Positions 1-6,275 of a DNA stretch of 10,720 nucleotides are shown here, piece by piece. The stretch is from positions 1-10,720 of the forward strand of contig JAPSKG010000056.1 in assembly GCA_031177795.1 (NCBI GenBank). The letters run 5' to 3'. Positions within the stretch are counted from its first letter, which is position 1; the number at the start of each line of letters is the position of its first letter. The notes below the pieces were generated by a model that worked only from the letters and a program-made list of their open reading frames with translations, did no database searches and was not told where the DNA came from. The position numbers and the translations under genes were made by a program. Origin of the DNA: Domibacillus sp. GTDB lineage: Bacteria > Bacillota > Bacilli > Bacillales > Domibacillaceae.

Positions 1-218
1 GACTCTAACATGCTTTTGCTGCATTTTGCTGCTTCTTCATATTCGAACAAGTCATCCTCTTCATTTTCATCATTGCTTTTTGACTTTGTCAGCATCTCCT
101 GCACTTCTGATTTTGTTACGTCCGTACCGCCAAGCTTAAAGATTTCTACCATATCGGTGTCTTTTATATCCAGCGCGTATCTTACTCGAATTAAAATATC
201 ATCATTATTCATGCTCAT
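1..218 (-). CDS. YehS/DUF1456-family protein, N-terminal part (cut by window edge)
   Basis: Reading leftward from an ATG at 218-216 gives 72 codons with no stop, running off the window. The start is supported by a perfect AGGAGG at 226-231 with 7-nt spacing. The protein begins MSMNNDDILIRVRYALDIKD and continues with ..MVEIFKLGG..VT.SEVQEMLTK. and an acidic linker. This matches the first repeat of the E. coli YehS family (NDILRSVRYILK...LVRILALG...), in which two similar DUF1456 repeats make about 155 residues, so roughly half is missing here. Family function is unknown, and a soluble cytoplasmic protein is expected. An ORF of 92 codons on the opposite strand (10-288) is its shadow. Family recognition is from memory of the conserved pattern; no role is inferred. 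Confidence 0.82.
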   Translation of the reverse strand, partial: MSMNNDDILIRVRYALDIKDTDMVEIFKLGGTDVTKSEVQEMLTKSKSNDENEEDDLFEYEEAAKCSKSMLE

Positions 219-355
219 TGTAAAACCTCCTGAAATATGGAATCATTACACCAGTAAACAGGCACTGTGTATATGCTTTTTGTTTTAACCCTTTAAACTG
301 TTTTCTCGGTCAAACAACAGCCTTCCGCTTTTAAGCAATTCCCATTAAATTAATA

Positions 356-371
356 CTTTAACACGTTAAAG
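356..371. repeat. Short inverted repeat, possible operator
   Basis: CTTTAAC and GTTAAAG flank a 2-nt centre (AC), giving a 16-bp near-perfect palindrome in the 284-bp spacer between the AraC-family gene and the YehS-type gene. It lies about 140 bp upstream of the YehS-type start, so it could be a regulator site, but no protein can be assigned. Confidence 0.35.
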
Positions 372-424
372 GCAGATTTTATAGTTTAATCTGTATGAAA
401 CTTGAGGGAACCCATGAAACCAGC

Positions 425-458
425 TTCCCGCATTAAGCAGGAAAAAAACCGGGTTTTT
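425..458 (-). terminator. Weak terminator-like hairpins after the AraC-family gene
   Basis: Reading leftward from the AraC-family stop at 503 there is an A/T hairpin (AAAAAC/GTTTTT, 444-458) running into a T-tract (448-442). A second stem follows: TTCCTGC, loop TTAAT, GCGGGAA, with one G-U pair (443-425). The stems are short and the first holds little GC, so termination here is plausible but not strong. Confidence 0.35.
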
Positions 459-502
459 GATTTTTTTCATAACACTGCACAGGAATGTTTTTGCTTACTT
501 TT

Positions 503-1366
503 TTACAGTTTATTTAATTTCCGGTAGTCTCCCGGCGTCAGGCTTGTTTCTTCGGAAAACACATAAGTAAAGTAATGGACCGAAGAAAAACCGGTTGTTT
601 CAGAGATGGTTTTAATGGCAAGGTTTGTTGAACGAAGCATTTCTGCTGAAACTCTTATTCTTTCTTTTCGTACAAATGCTGTAAAAGAAGTATCCAAATT
701 TTGTTTGAAAAGGCGGGATAAATGCCGGGGCGAAATATGCAAATATTGCGCTACATCTGTTAAAGAAAGGGGCTGGGCCAGATTGTCCTTAATAAATAAC
801 TGTGCTTGATGAATAAGCTCGTTAGCAGACGGTTCAGCATCTTTACGTTCTTTTCCAGCATTTGTGCCGCAAAACAACACTTGCATGGAAAGCAATAAAC
901 AATGGCCAAGGGAGCGCAGCAACATTTCTGGATATGGCTGCTCTGTGTGCTCGAGTAAAGTCTTCCACAAAAGTGCCGCAGCTGATTGATCCGCATGTTG
1001 AATGTGAAAATCCGGTGTTTTGGCAAGCTTTTTAAATGAATCGATCGCTTGCTTTGTTGAAACATTTTCATCAATTTCAAATCCAACCCATAATAAAAAC
1101 AAATTTTCTCCTTTATGGATTCTATGTAATTTGCCGGGGCGCGAACAAAAAAAGGTTCCTTTTTCAAGAAAGTAATCCATGCCGCCCTCTCGATAAAAGC
1201 CTGAGCCGCCCATCACATAACATATTTCAATAAATGAATGCTTGTGAACAGGGTTGTCCTGGTGATTTGGGTGTGCCCCCCAGTAATAAATGCGAAAAGA
1301 AGCTTCATTTCCAGGCAAATAGCCAGCTTTTTTTTGCAGAGTGCGAATTGAGGAACGGACATCCAT
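503..1366 (-). CDS. AraC-family transcriptional regulator with N-terminal cupin domain
   Basis: The product is 287 residues, a usual length for AraC/XylS regulators. Residues about 36-95 form a cupin-type sensor half: VHKHSFIEICYVMGGSG, with His41, His43 and Glu47, is the typical small-ligand entry strand. Residues about 185-285 hold the two helix-turn-helix units: PLSLTDVAQYLHISPRHLSRLFK (199-221) and AIKTISETTGFSS (250-262), followed by the family signature VHYFTYVFSEETSLTPGDYRK. The start ATG has AAGGAGA (1374-1380) 7 nt upstream. The gene lies on the same strand as the sugar operon that ends at 1558, separated from it by a terminator and 191 bp, so it probably has its own promoter. Such proteins usually activate nearby sugar genes. 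The natural target here is likely the operon upstream, since the operon's own LacI-type protein lacks a DNA-binding domain. The inducer is unknown. Confidence 0.92.
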   Translation of the reverse strand: MDVRSSIRTLQKKAGYLPGNEASFRIYYWGAHPNHQDNPVHKHSFIEICYVMGGSGFYREGGMDYFLEKGTFFCSRPGKLHRIHKGENLFLLWVGFEIDENVSTKQAIDSFKKLAKTPDFHIQHADQSAAALLWKTLLEHTEQPYPEMLLRSLGHCLLLSMQVLFCGTNAGKERKDAEPSANELIHQAQLFIKDNLAQPLSLTDVAQYLHISPRHLSRLFKQNLDTSFTAFVRKERIRVSAEMLRSTNLAIKTISETTGFSSVHYFTYVFSEETSLTPGDYRKLNKL

Positions 1367-1518
1367 CTCATTCTCTCCTTTCAGCTACGTACATTGTTAA
1401 AAGTTTACCAAAATCATGATGGCCCTGCTAGCTTTTGAGAAACATTTTCCTCGATCAAATTTCCTTTCAACCTTAAAAAACAAACCCAAAGATTGGCTTT
1501 GAAAAAAAAATGACAAAC

Positions 1519-1548
1519 AAAAAAGCAGCCTGATTAAACAGAGCCGCT
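1519..1548 (-). terminator. Rho-independent terminator of the dehydrogenase operon
   Basis: On the minus strand, 10 nt after the TAA at 1558-1560, AGCGGCTCTG pairs across TTTAAT with CAGGCTGCT. The stem has about nine pairs, including G-U pairs and one bulged U, and runs straight into six T residues (1524-1519). It ends the three-gene operon and separates it from the AraC-family gene. Confidence 0.85.
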
Positions 1549-1557
1549 TCTCTATTA

Positions 1558-2721
1558 TTATTGATACTCTACCCACACAGCACCATTGTCTGCAGAGCGC
1601 ACGCAGTTCTCCACCCAGCGGACCCCTTCAACACCTGCTTCAATTCCCGGATACCACACATCGATTGTTTCGCCGCGGTCCGATGCTTCCATCGCAATGG
1701 CAAAACGGGTATACAGATTGGACCAGGCTTCAAATAAGCCTTCCGGGTGTCCGCCGCCAATGCGGTCATCCGCCAGTGCTTCCGGATAAAGATAATCCAT
1801 TCCGCGCTCCAAAATTTGAGCTGGCTTTCCTTGTATTTCATAGCGCAGCTGATTTGGCTGTTCATCCCACCATTCAATACTTGCTTTTGAGCCAACCACG
1901 CGGATTTTCTGCCCATGCATTGAACCAGCATTTACACAGGAAGACCATAACGTTCCAACTGCCCCATTATCATATTCCATAATTGTGTAAGAATTATCTT
2001 CCAGCGGAGCCCGGCTTTTCACAAAGCTCTGGCGGGTGCATAATAGCTTTTTGATTTTCAGGTCTGGCAGCATCACTTCAGACAAAAATAACGGATGGGT
2101 TCCGAGATCTCCCAGCACATAGCTTGGCCCGGCAACTTTGGGATCAACGCGCCATTTTGTGCTGGCATTCGCCGTTTCAACCGCCTCGGAATGAAAGCCG
2201 TGTGCAAATTGCATATTCACAATGCGGATGTCTCCCAGTTCCCCATTGGCGATCATTTGCCGGGCTTGTTCGATCACCTGATGCCCTGAATAACCATATG
2301 TAATGCCGACAACACGATTTTTTTCTTTTGCCAGCGCTTCCAATTCTTTTGCTTCTTCGGTTGTAAAGCATAAAGGCTTTTCACATACTACATGCAATCC
2401 TGAGTGTAAGGCGGCCTTGCAGATTTCATAATGAGTGCCGTTTGGCGTGGCAATTGACACCGCTTCAATGCCGTCTTCACGTTTGGCTTCTTCTTCGAAC
2501 AGCGTTTTATAATCCGGGTAGCAGCGTTCCGGATCCACATGCAAATTAATCCCAAACTCTTTGCCTCGTACCGGGTCAATATCAAATGCACCTGCCACAA
2601 GCTGAAAATTATGGTCGCGCAGCGCAGCTGAACGATGAATATACCCAATCTGGCTTCCTCTCCCGCCGCCTACCATGGCCCAGCGAATCGGTTCTGCTAC
2701 TTTTTTTTCTCCATTAATCAT
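1558..2721 (-). CDS. Gfo/Idh/MocA-family NAD(P)-dependent sugar/cyclitol dehydrogenase
   Basis: The product is 387 residues, a common length for this family. Residues 12-27 (IRWAMVGGGRGSQIGY) form the Rossmann dinucleotide-binding glycine loop. SIATPNGTHYE (89-99) and VVCEKPL (111-117) carry the conserved EKP motif, with Lys115 the expected catalytic lysine. GDLGTHP (204-210) supplies the Asp205 and His209 found at the active site of inositol and glucose-fructose dehydrogenases. The start ATG follows AGGAG (2731-2735) with 9-nt spacing, 30 bp after the stop of the IolE-like gene, so the two are surely co-transcribed. Family members oxidise or reduce one hydroxyl of a sugar, cyclitol or glycoside using NAD(P). 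With an IolE-like partner, a cyclitol or 3-keto-sugar pathway is the best inference. The exact substrate cannot be read from the sequence. Confidence 0.93.
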   Translation of the reverse strand: MINGEKKVAEPIRWAMVGGGRGSQIGYIHRSAALRDHNFQLVAGAFDIDPVRGKEFGINLHVDPERCYPDYKTLFEEEAKREDGIEAVSIATPNGTHYEICKAALHSGLHVVCEKPLCFTTEEAKELEALAKEKNRVVGITYGYSGHQVIEQARQMIANGELGDIRIVNMQFAHGFHSEAVETANASTKWRVDPKVAGPSYVLGDLGTHPLFLSEVMLPDLKIKKLLCTRQSFVKSRAPLEDNSYTIMEYDNGAVGTLWSSCVNAGSMHGQKIRVVGSKASIEWWDEQPNQLRYEIQGKPAQILERGMDYLYPEALADDRIGGGHPEGLFEAWSNLYTRFAIAMEASDRGETIDVWYPGIEAGVEGVRWVENCVRSADNGAVWVEYQ

Positions 2722-2751
2722 TTTTTCATTCTCCTGTTCTTTTTATTTTGA

Positions 2752-3675
2752 TTAATATCCTACACTTGTTAGATAATCGATACTTTGTTTTACGTCCCGA
2801 AGGCTCGTATCCGCATTTCTCGGGTCACGTTCTTGTTCAATTGTGATGTACCCGTGATAATTGATTTTTTTCAGCAATGCATAAATAGAATCGTAGTCAA
2901 TAATCCCCTGTCCAATCGGGCACATCACGCCCCGGGCACAAGCATCAAAAAAGCGGATTTTTTCTCCCATTACCTGTTCATATACTTCTAAATCAATGTC
3001 TTTAAAATGAATGTAATCAAGCCTGCTGGCATGTTCTTTTAACCATTTTTCCGGATCCATTTTTGAATAATAAAGATGCCCTGTATCCAGGCATAGGCCC
3101 GCGGTTTCATATGGGATGTCTTGCAAAAGCTTCTGGATTTCATCCTCAAATTCAATGTGGCCGCCGGCATGAGGGTGAATAACCGGCCTCACGCCATATG
3201 TTTTCCACGCCCGCTCTGCCAGTGCACGAATGTGAGCCATCATGTTGTTCCAGTCCTGCTCAGACAGGCGTTTTGCTTTGTCAGGGTGCCCGGCTGCAAA
3301 ATCTCTTTCCTCATGCCCCCAGTCAATAAGCACCAGGTAAGGAGTTGAAAAACGCTGGCCTTTTTCCTGCGGTGATGGCGGCAGTTTTGTAATAAGAGAA
3401 CAGATGTCATCTACTTGATTTAATAAATTGTCCAAATTTGATTCCGATACTAAATCATCAAAGATCGTTCCGGCAATAATTGTCAAATTATTTTTCGATA
3501 ACTCTGCCTGCACCCGTTCAATATCCATTGGAATGTACCCGTAAGGTCCCAGTTCAATTCCTTTGTAACCAGCTTGCGATGCTTCTTGCAGCACGCGCTC
3601 CCATGGCGGGAGAAATGGATTTTTCGGATCGTCTACACCCCAGCAGCAAGGCGCTCCTGCAATTTTAATTCCCAT
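2752..3675 (-). CDS. IolE-like (inosose dehydratase-type) TIM-barrel dehydratase/epimerase
   Basis: The product is 307 residues from ATG at 3675. A GTG at 3684 is also in frame and would add three residues (residue numbers below count from that GTG). The GTG is itself part of the GAGGTG Shine-Dalgarno, 6 nt ahead of the ATG, so I prefer the ATG. The AP-endonuclease-2/xylose-isomerase-like barrel shows IAGAPCCWGVDD at the N-terminus, GIELGPYGY (42-50), IHPHAGGHIEF (169-179), CLDTGHLYY (198-206), YIHFKD (224-229), FFDACARGVM...GQGIIDYDSI (245-267) and TIEQERDPRNA (281-291). The HxH, DTGH, HFKD, FFDA..G and E.DP series follows inosose dehydratase (IolE) much more closely than the isomerase IolI. 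Metal ligands are likely His170/His172, Asp200, His226 and Glu284. IolE dehydrates 2-keto-myo-inositol, but rare-sugar relatives act on other keto-sugars, so the substrate is open. It is the middle gene of a LacI-type/IolE-like/dehydrogenase operon. Confidence 0.88.
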   Translation of the reverse strand: MGIKIAGAPCCWGVDDPKNPFLPPWERVLQEASQAGYKGIELGPYGYIPMDIERVQAELSKNNLTIIAGTIFDDLVSESNLDNLLNQVDDICSLITKLPPSPQEKGQRFSTPYLVLIDWGHEERDFAAGHPDKAKRLSEQDWNNMMAHIRALAERAWKTYGVRPVIHPHAGGHIEFEDEIQKLLQDIPYETAGLCLDTGHLYYSKMDPEKWLKEHASRLDYIHFKDIDLEVYEQVMGEKIRFFDACARGVMCPIGQGIIDYDSIYALLKKINYHGYITIEQERDPRNADTSLRDVKQSIDYLTSVGY

Positions 3676-3705
3676 GATAAACACCTCAACCTTTTCCTTT
3701 TATCA

Positions 3706-4623
3706 TCAATCTTCTTGTTTCTTCCTTAACAATTGATTTGGCCCGGTTGATTCTCGAATAACTAACCGGGGCAACGTGAGCACTACTTGCTTTCCTGAGC
3801 TTCTTTTCTCTACTTCTTCTACAAGTAAATCTACGGCTAGTGAACTCATGCTTTGGACCGGCACTTCCACTGTTGTTAAAGGCGGGTCGCTTGTCCTGGA
3901 TAACAGTGTATTATCAAATCCCGTAATAGAAAGTTGTTCAGGGACCTTTACGTTTTTTTCCCGGGCTCCCAAAAGTGTACCTATAGCCAATACATCGTTA
4001 CACGCAATAACAGCAGTAGGCGGATGTAAAAAGGCCAGCAATTCTTCTGTTAAACGCTGCGCATGCTCTACACTTGAATCACTGACAAAAATCAAGTCCT
4101 CACAAGCTGCAAGCCCATGGTCCTGAAAAGCCTGTTTGGATCCGCGAATCCGGTCATAACTGCTCGTATTGTCTTCTGCAATGACGGCAATTCTTGTATG
4201 GCCCAGGGAAATTAAATGATTAGTTAGCTCATATCCTCCCATAAAGTTATCTACTGTAACGGTATTAATAGCTAAATGCGGGTGAGAATCAGAAAGAAGG
4301 ATAACCGGTACTTCTTCTCTCAATAGCTCGGAGACGATTTTTTTGTTTCTGAAGTTTCCTGCAAAAATAAAACCATCCACCCCTTTTTCTATTAGTAAAG
4401 AAACATATCTTTCTTCTTTTTCCACGTTAGAATCGGTATGGCAAATTAAAAGGTTTAATCCATATTTGCGGGCATAGTTCTCTACTTCCCGGGTCATTTC
4501 TAGAATCAAAGGATTTGATACATCAGGCAACAAAAATCCTATTTTACACTCGTGTTTTTCTTTGGATACCGCTGCAAGAAAACCTGGCTGATCGCCCAGT
4601 CTTTTTTTATGATTATCAGACAA
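3706..4623 (-). CDS. LacI/PurR-type sugar-binding regulator lacking the helix-turn-helix domain
   Basis: I chose a TTG start at 4623, giving 305 residues, because GGGAG (4631-4635) lies 7 nt ahead. Another in-frame TTG at 4644 has no Shine-Dalgarno, and a TGA at 4680-4678 closes the frame upstream. The protein begins MSDNHKKRLGDQPGFLAAVS, which resembles the end of the normal HTH plus hinge (..LGYxPNxxA..). It then continues as a normal type-1 periplasmic-binding fold: CKIGFLLPDVSNP (26-38), GVDGFIFAG (81-89), VDNFMGGYELTNHLISLGHTRIAVI (124-148), DRIRGSKQAF (157-166), ACNDVLAIG (207-215), SITGFDNTLLS (232-242) and DPPLTTVEVP (246-255). The roughly 50-residue N-terminal DNA-binding unit (normally VTIKDVAKxAGVSxxTVSRVLN) is absent from every frame of the 150 bp upstream. 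There is no signal peptide, so it is cytosolic. First gene of the operon, ending in TGA 30 bp before the next ATG. It is either a decayed repressor or a ligand-binding partner for another regulator. Confidence 0.88.
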   Translation of the reverse strand: MSDNHKKRLGDQPGFLAAVSKEKHECKIGFLLPDVSNPLILEMTREVENYARKYGLNLLICHTDSNVEKEERYVSLLIEKGVDGFIFAGNFRNKKIVSELLREEVPVILLSDSHPHLAINTVTVDNFMGGYELTNHLISLGHTRIAVIAEDNTSSYDRIRGSKQAFQDHGLAACEDLIFVSDSSVEHAQRLTEELLAFLHPPTAVIACNDVLAIGTLLGAREKNVKVPEQLSITGFDNTLLSRTSDPPLTTVEVPVQSMSSLAVDLLVEEVEKRSSGKQVVLTLPRLVIRESTGPNQLLRKKQED

Positions 4624-4630
4624 TGAAACT

Positions 4631-4638
4631 CTCCCTCT
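4631..4638 (-). promoter_or_regulatory. Shine-Dalgarno that sets the TTG start of the LacI-type gene
   Basis: On the minus strand AGAGGGAG sits 7 nt before the TTG at 4623-4621. No comparable site precedes the TTG at 4644. This well-placed site directly in front of the shortened reading frame suggests the HTH-less protein is actually translated. Confidence 0.65.
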
Positions 4639-4671
4639 TTCCAAAGAAATTGAGTGCTTTAACTCATATAT

Positions 4672-4680
4672 ATCATATCA
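4672..4680 (-). promoter_or_regulatory. Extended -10 promoter of the LacI-type/IolE-like/dehydrogenase operon
   Basis: The minus strand reads TGATATGAT: a TATGAT -10 (4677-4672) with a TG one base upstream (extended -10). No good -35 is found 16-18 bp upstream. Transcription would start near 4665, leaving a leader of about 40 nt before the TTG at 4623. The operator-like palindrome at 4680-4693 lies in the -10/-35 spacer, a position suited to repression. Confidence 0.5.
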
Positions 4681-4693
4681 GCAAACGTTTTCA
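4680..4693. promoter_or_regulatory. cre/LacI-family-like operator overlapping the operon promoter
   Basis: The minus strand reads TGAAAACGTTTGCT, close to the CcpA catabolite-responsive element (TGWNANCGNTNWCA), with the central CG and a palindromic AAACGTTT core. LacI-family operators share this form. The site lies between the -10 and where a -35 would be, so binding would block transcription. Because the local LacI-type protein has no DNA-binding domain, CcpA or a distant LacI-type repressor is the more likely ligand. Confidence 0.6.
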
Positions 4694-4747
4694 TTTTATT
4701 TGTGATATGAAGACATTTTTTTAAGATTTAAGGACATAAAAATTAGA

Positions 4748-4784
4748 AAATGAAAACACACATGGCCGGGAGTGCTTTTCATTT
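4748..4784. repeat. Imperfect inverted repeat upstream of the sugar operon
   Basis: AAATGAAAA-CAC (4748-4759) and GTGC-TTTTCATTT (4772-4784) form 12-bp arms with one bulged base around a 12-nt GC-rich centre. The repeat lies about 80-120 bp upstream of the operon's likely transcription start, a usual place for an AraC-family activator. The same 9-mer occurs again at 4688-4696. It could instead be a weak hairpin. Confidence 0.4.
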
Positions 4785-4949
4785 AATTTTTATTATAATA
4801 ATTGCCAGAGATCCATTCAGTTTAAATACATAAAAAAGCATAGAGCTTATTTTGATTTCTATATTTAGCGTCTTCTCATTTTAAAGTTACTTGTTCAACC
4901 CGTCCCACTTAATCAAATAGGCAACCTGGAAAATCCGGATTTTTTCCAT

Positions 4950-4993
4950 AAAAAGGCCATGCGGATCAAGCACACGCCGCATGGCCTTTTTTT
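4950..4993 (+). terminator. Very strong bidirectional rho-independent terminator
   Basis: AAAAAGGCCATGCGG (4950-4964) pairs perfectly with CCGCATGGCCTTTTT (4977-4991) around a 12-nt loop: 15 bp, ten of them a GC-containing core. On the plus strand the arm is followed by seven T residues (4987-4993). On the minus strand there are five. On the minus strand it could end the transcript of the membrane-protein gene whose stop is at 5170, about 180 bp away. No plus-strand gene precedes it. Confidence 0.85.
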
Positions 4994-5169
4994 GCTTTCA
5001 CAGCTGCTCGTTAAAACATAACGAGAAGTTTTCCTGTAAATATAAAACCGATAAAAAGCTTGTACAAATAAAATGTGCAGTCGTTTTGACGGGTCAATAA
5101 ACAAACATCCACCAGCCTGCTGCGCATGTTTTAATACTAAATAAAATAGATGGTAGGAACAAAGCAGCC

Positions 5170-5979
5170 TTACCGCTGAATAAAGCGCCCAAATGACAGT
5201 AAGTCTTCAGGGGCCCGTATAGCCTGGATCTTTTCCTGATTTGCAAGCTCTCTTGTATCAAGTTCAAAAATATAAAGAGTTTGTTGGTTTTTTACTTCTT
5301 CATATTCAAACTCGGCTGCTTCAGCCGTAGGTGGATCAGTCGTTTGCAAATACTGGACATTTAATAGAAAATCTTTTAATTCTAATGACTGCATGTATTT
5401 ATATAATTCGAAAAGGCGGTTCATTTCTTTCTCTTCTATTTCATCGGTAAATTCATTTATGTAAGGATAGATAAACACGTATAAACTATATTTATTTGGT
5501 TGTTCTTGAACAATTTTTGCATATGCATCATAAATAGAATACTTTTCCTCATTCTCTATATCCATATTGACCATGTAGCCAAAGCGTTGAGGAAACCATT
5601 GATTAACTAAAGGACGCAACAATTCTTTTGCTTCTTGCCTCCATTTCTCTTCCTTATAATTATCTTGTGGTTGTTTGAAATGCTCTCTCACATGGACAAA
5701 AAAAAGCAAATGCTTTTTTTCTGCTGGATTTACTTCGATTGTGTAGGTTCCTTCTTTATCGCCAAATGGACGAGAATAACGAACCTCTCTAATTTCAAAT
5801 GATTCTTTATACTTCTCTGATAAATAGTTTACTGTTGCTTTCTCCATCTTTTTTGTCTGTCCTCTTGACTCTGCCCATGAATAATGAAGGAATTCGGACC
5901 CAAAACCAATAAAAAGCAAAAGAGTGAATAGTCCTGCTATTGTAGCCATTCCAATTGCAAACCACTTGATTATTTTCAT
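5170..5979 (-). CDS. Membrane-anchored protein of unknown function
   Basis: I start the gene at the ATG at 5979, 269 residues (MKIIKW...), because AGGAGG (5985-5990) lies 5 nt upstream. The frame stays open 60 bases further but has no matching ribosome site. Residues about 5-27 form one hydrophobic helix (WFAIGMATIAGLFTLLLFIGF) preceded by lysines. There is no lipobox cysteine, so it is an N-terminal anchor with the rest probably outside the membrane. The outer part is soluble, charged and rich in aromatics: MEKATVNYLSEKYKESFEIREVRY (45-68) resembles the short alpha-beta units of small exported Bacillus proteins, and TYTIEVNP (78-85) continues a sheet. A second region (160-245) also looks alpha/beta. 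I recognise no catalytic motif and no named family. It is transcribed divergently from the GNAT-like gene. Confidence 0.8.
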   Translation of the reverse strand: MKIIKWFAIGMATIAGLFTLLLFIGFGSEFLHYSWAESRGQTKKMEKATVNYLSEKYKESFEIREVRYSRPFGDKEGTYTIEVNPAEKKHLLFFVHVREHFKQPQDNYKEEKWRQEAKELLRPLVNQWFPQRFGYMVNMDIENEEKYSIYDAYAKIVQEQPNKYSLYVFIYPYINEFTDEIEEKEMNRLFELYKYMQSLELKDFLLNVQYLQTTDPPTAEAAEFEYEEVKNQQTLYIFELDTRELANQEKIQAIRAPEDLLSFGRFIQR

Positions 5980-6007
5980 GTGGACCTCCTTTTTAAGTAA
6001 TAACTTA

Positions 6008-6013
6008 ATTATA
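6008..6013 (-). promoter_or_regulatory. Perfect TATAAT -10 for the membrane-protein gene
   Basis: The minus strand reads TATAAT at 6013-6008, 18 nt ahead of the AGGAGG at 5990-5985. No good -35 hexamer is visible at 16-18 bp; the nearest TTGTAC is 20 bp away. Transcription would begin near 6001. The weak -35 fits a promoter that needs an activator, possibly acting from the palindrome at 6055-6074. Confidence 0.5.
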
Positions 6014-6054
6014 CAGCTGTGTATTCCAGCAGGGTACAAAAACTAAGGTGCGAT

Positions 6055-6074
6055 AAACTGTATATATACAGTTT
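6055..6074. repeat. Perfect 20-bp palindrome, likely operator
   Basis: AAACTGTATA is followed at once by TATACAGTTT, a fully symmetric 20-bp site with no spacer. It lies in the divergent spacer, centred about 63 bp upstream of the leftward transcription start and about 220 bp upstream of the rightward one. The size and symmetry suit a dimeric regulator (MarR, GntR or TetR type). I cannot name the protein. Confidence 0.6.
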
Positions 6075-6246
6075 CCTGTTTAACATTATTAAAATTGAAA
6101 TACATGTTAATTTAAATCTTTTAAGCAAAAAACAAACTAGATTGATTAGCTTGCAGCGCATGCTTTTCATCTGAAGGGCTGATTTTTCAGGCTTTCGCCA
6201 ATATCCCGAACTAGAGTATCATTCTCACTTTTTTGCCTCTGGCTTG

Positions 6247-6275
6247 TTGACTCCACTCCGCCTGATCTGTATATG
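6247..6275 (+). promoter_or_regulatory. SigmaA-type promoter for the GNAT-like gene
   Basis: TTGACT (6247-6252), a 17-bp spacer and TATATG (6270-6275) make a credible vegetative promoter. The start site would be near 6282, leaving a leader of about 160 nt before the ATG at 6441. I see no riboswitch motif in that leader. Confidence 0.55.

Larger units (their letters stand above)
4645..5169. other. 525-bp gene-free spacer
   Basis: This stretch holds the leftward operon promoter and operator, an inverted repeat (4748-4784), the palindrome AAAATCCGGATTTT (4930-4943) and a strong hairpin terminator (4950-4993). No credible coding region was found. A 63-codon frame at 4913-5104 on the minus strand begins with TTG, has no family resemblance and runs through the terminator. 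Confidence 0.7.

Noticed and set aside
10..288. 92-codon open frame on the plus strand
   Set aside because: It lies opposite the YehS-type gene, is Ser/Phe-rich and low in complexity, and extends past that gene's ribosome site. It is a shadow frame.
3676..3684. GTG start for the IolE-like gene
   Set aside because: The GTG is inside the GAGGTG Shine-Dalgarno that serves the ATG at 3675. Both starts are possible but the ATG is better placed.
4624..4644. Longer LacI-type start at the TTG at 4644
   Set aside because: No Shine-Dalgarno lies ahead of it, while the TTG at 4623 has GGGAG at 7 nt. The extra seven residues would not restore a DNA-binding domain.
4913..5104. 63-codon frame on the minus strand
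   Set aside because: It starts with TTG, has no family resemblance and runs through the perfect hairpin terminator at 4950-4993.
5980..6039. 20-residue N-terminal extension of the membrane protein
   Set aside because: The extension covers the AGGAGG at 5985-5990 and the TATAAT at 6008-6013, so the shorter start at 5979 is favoured.
6058..6071. E. coli-type LexA box (CTG...CAG)
   Set aside because: The centre is 8 nt, not 10, and Bacillaceae LexA uses CGAAC-N4-GTTCG. It is better read as part of the 20-bp palindrome.
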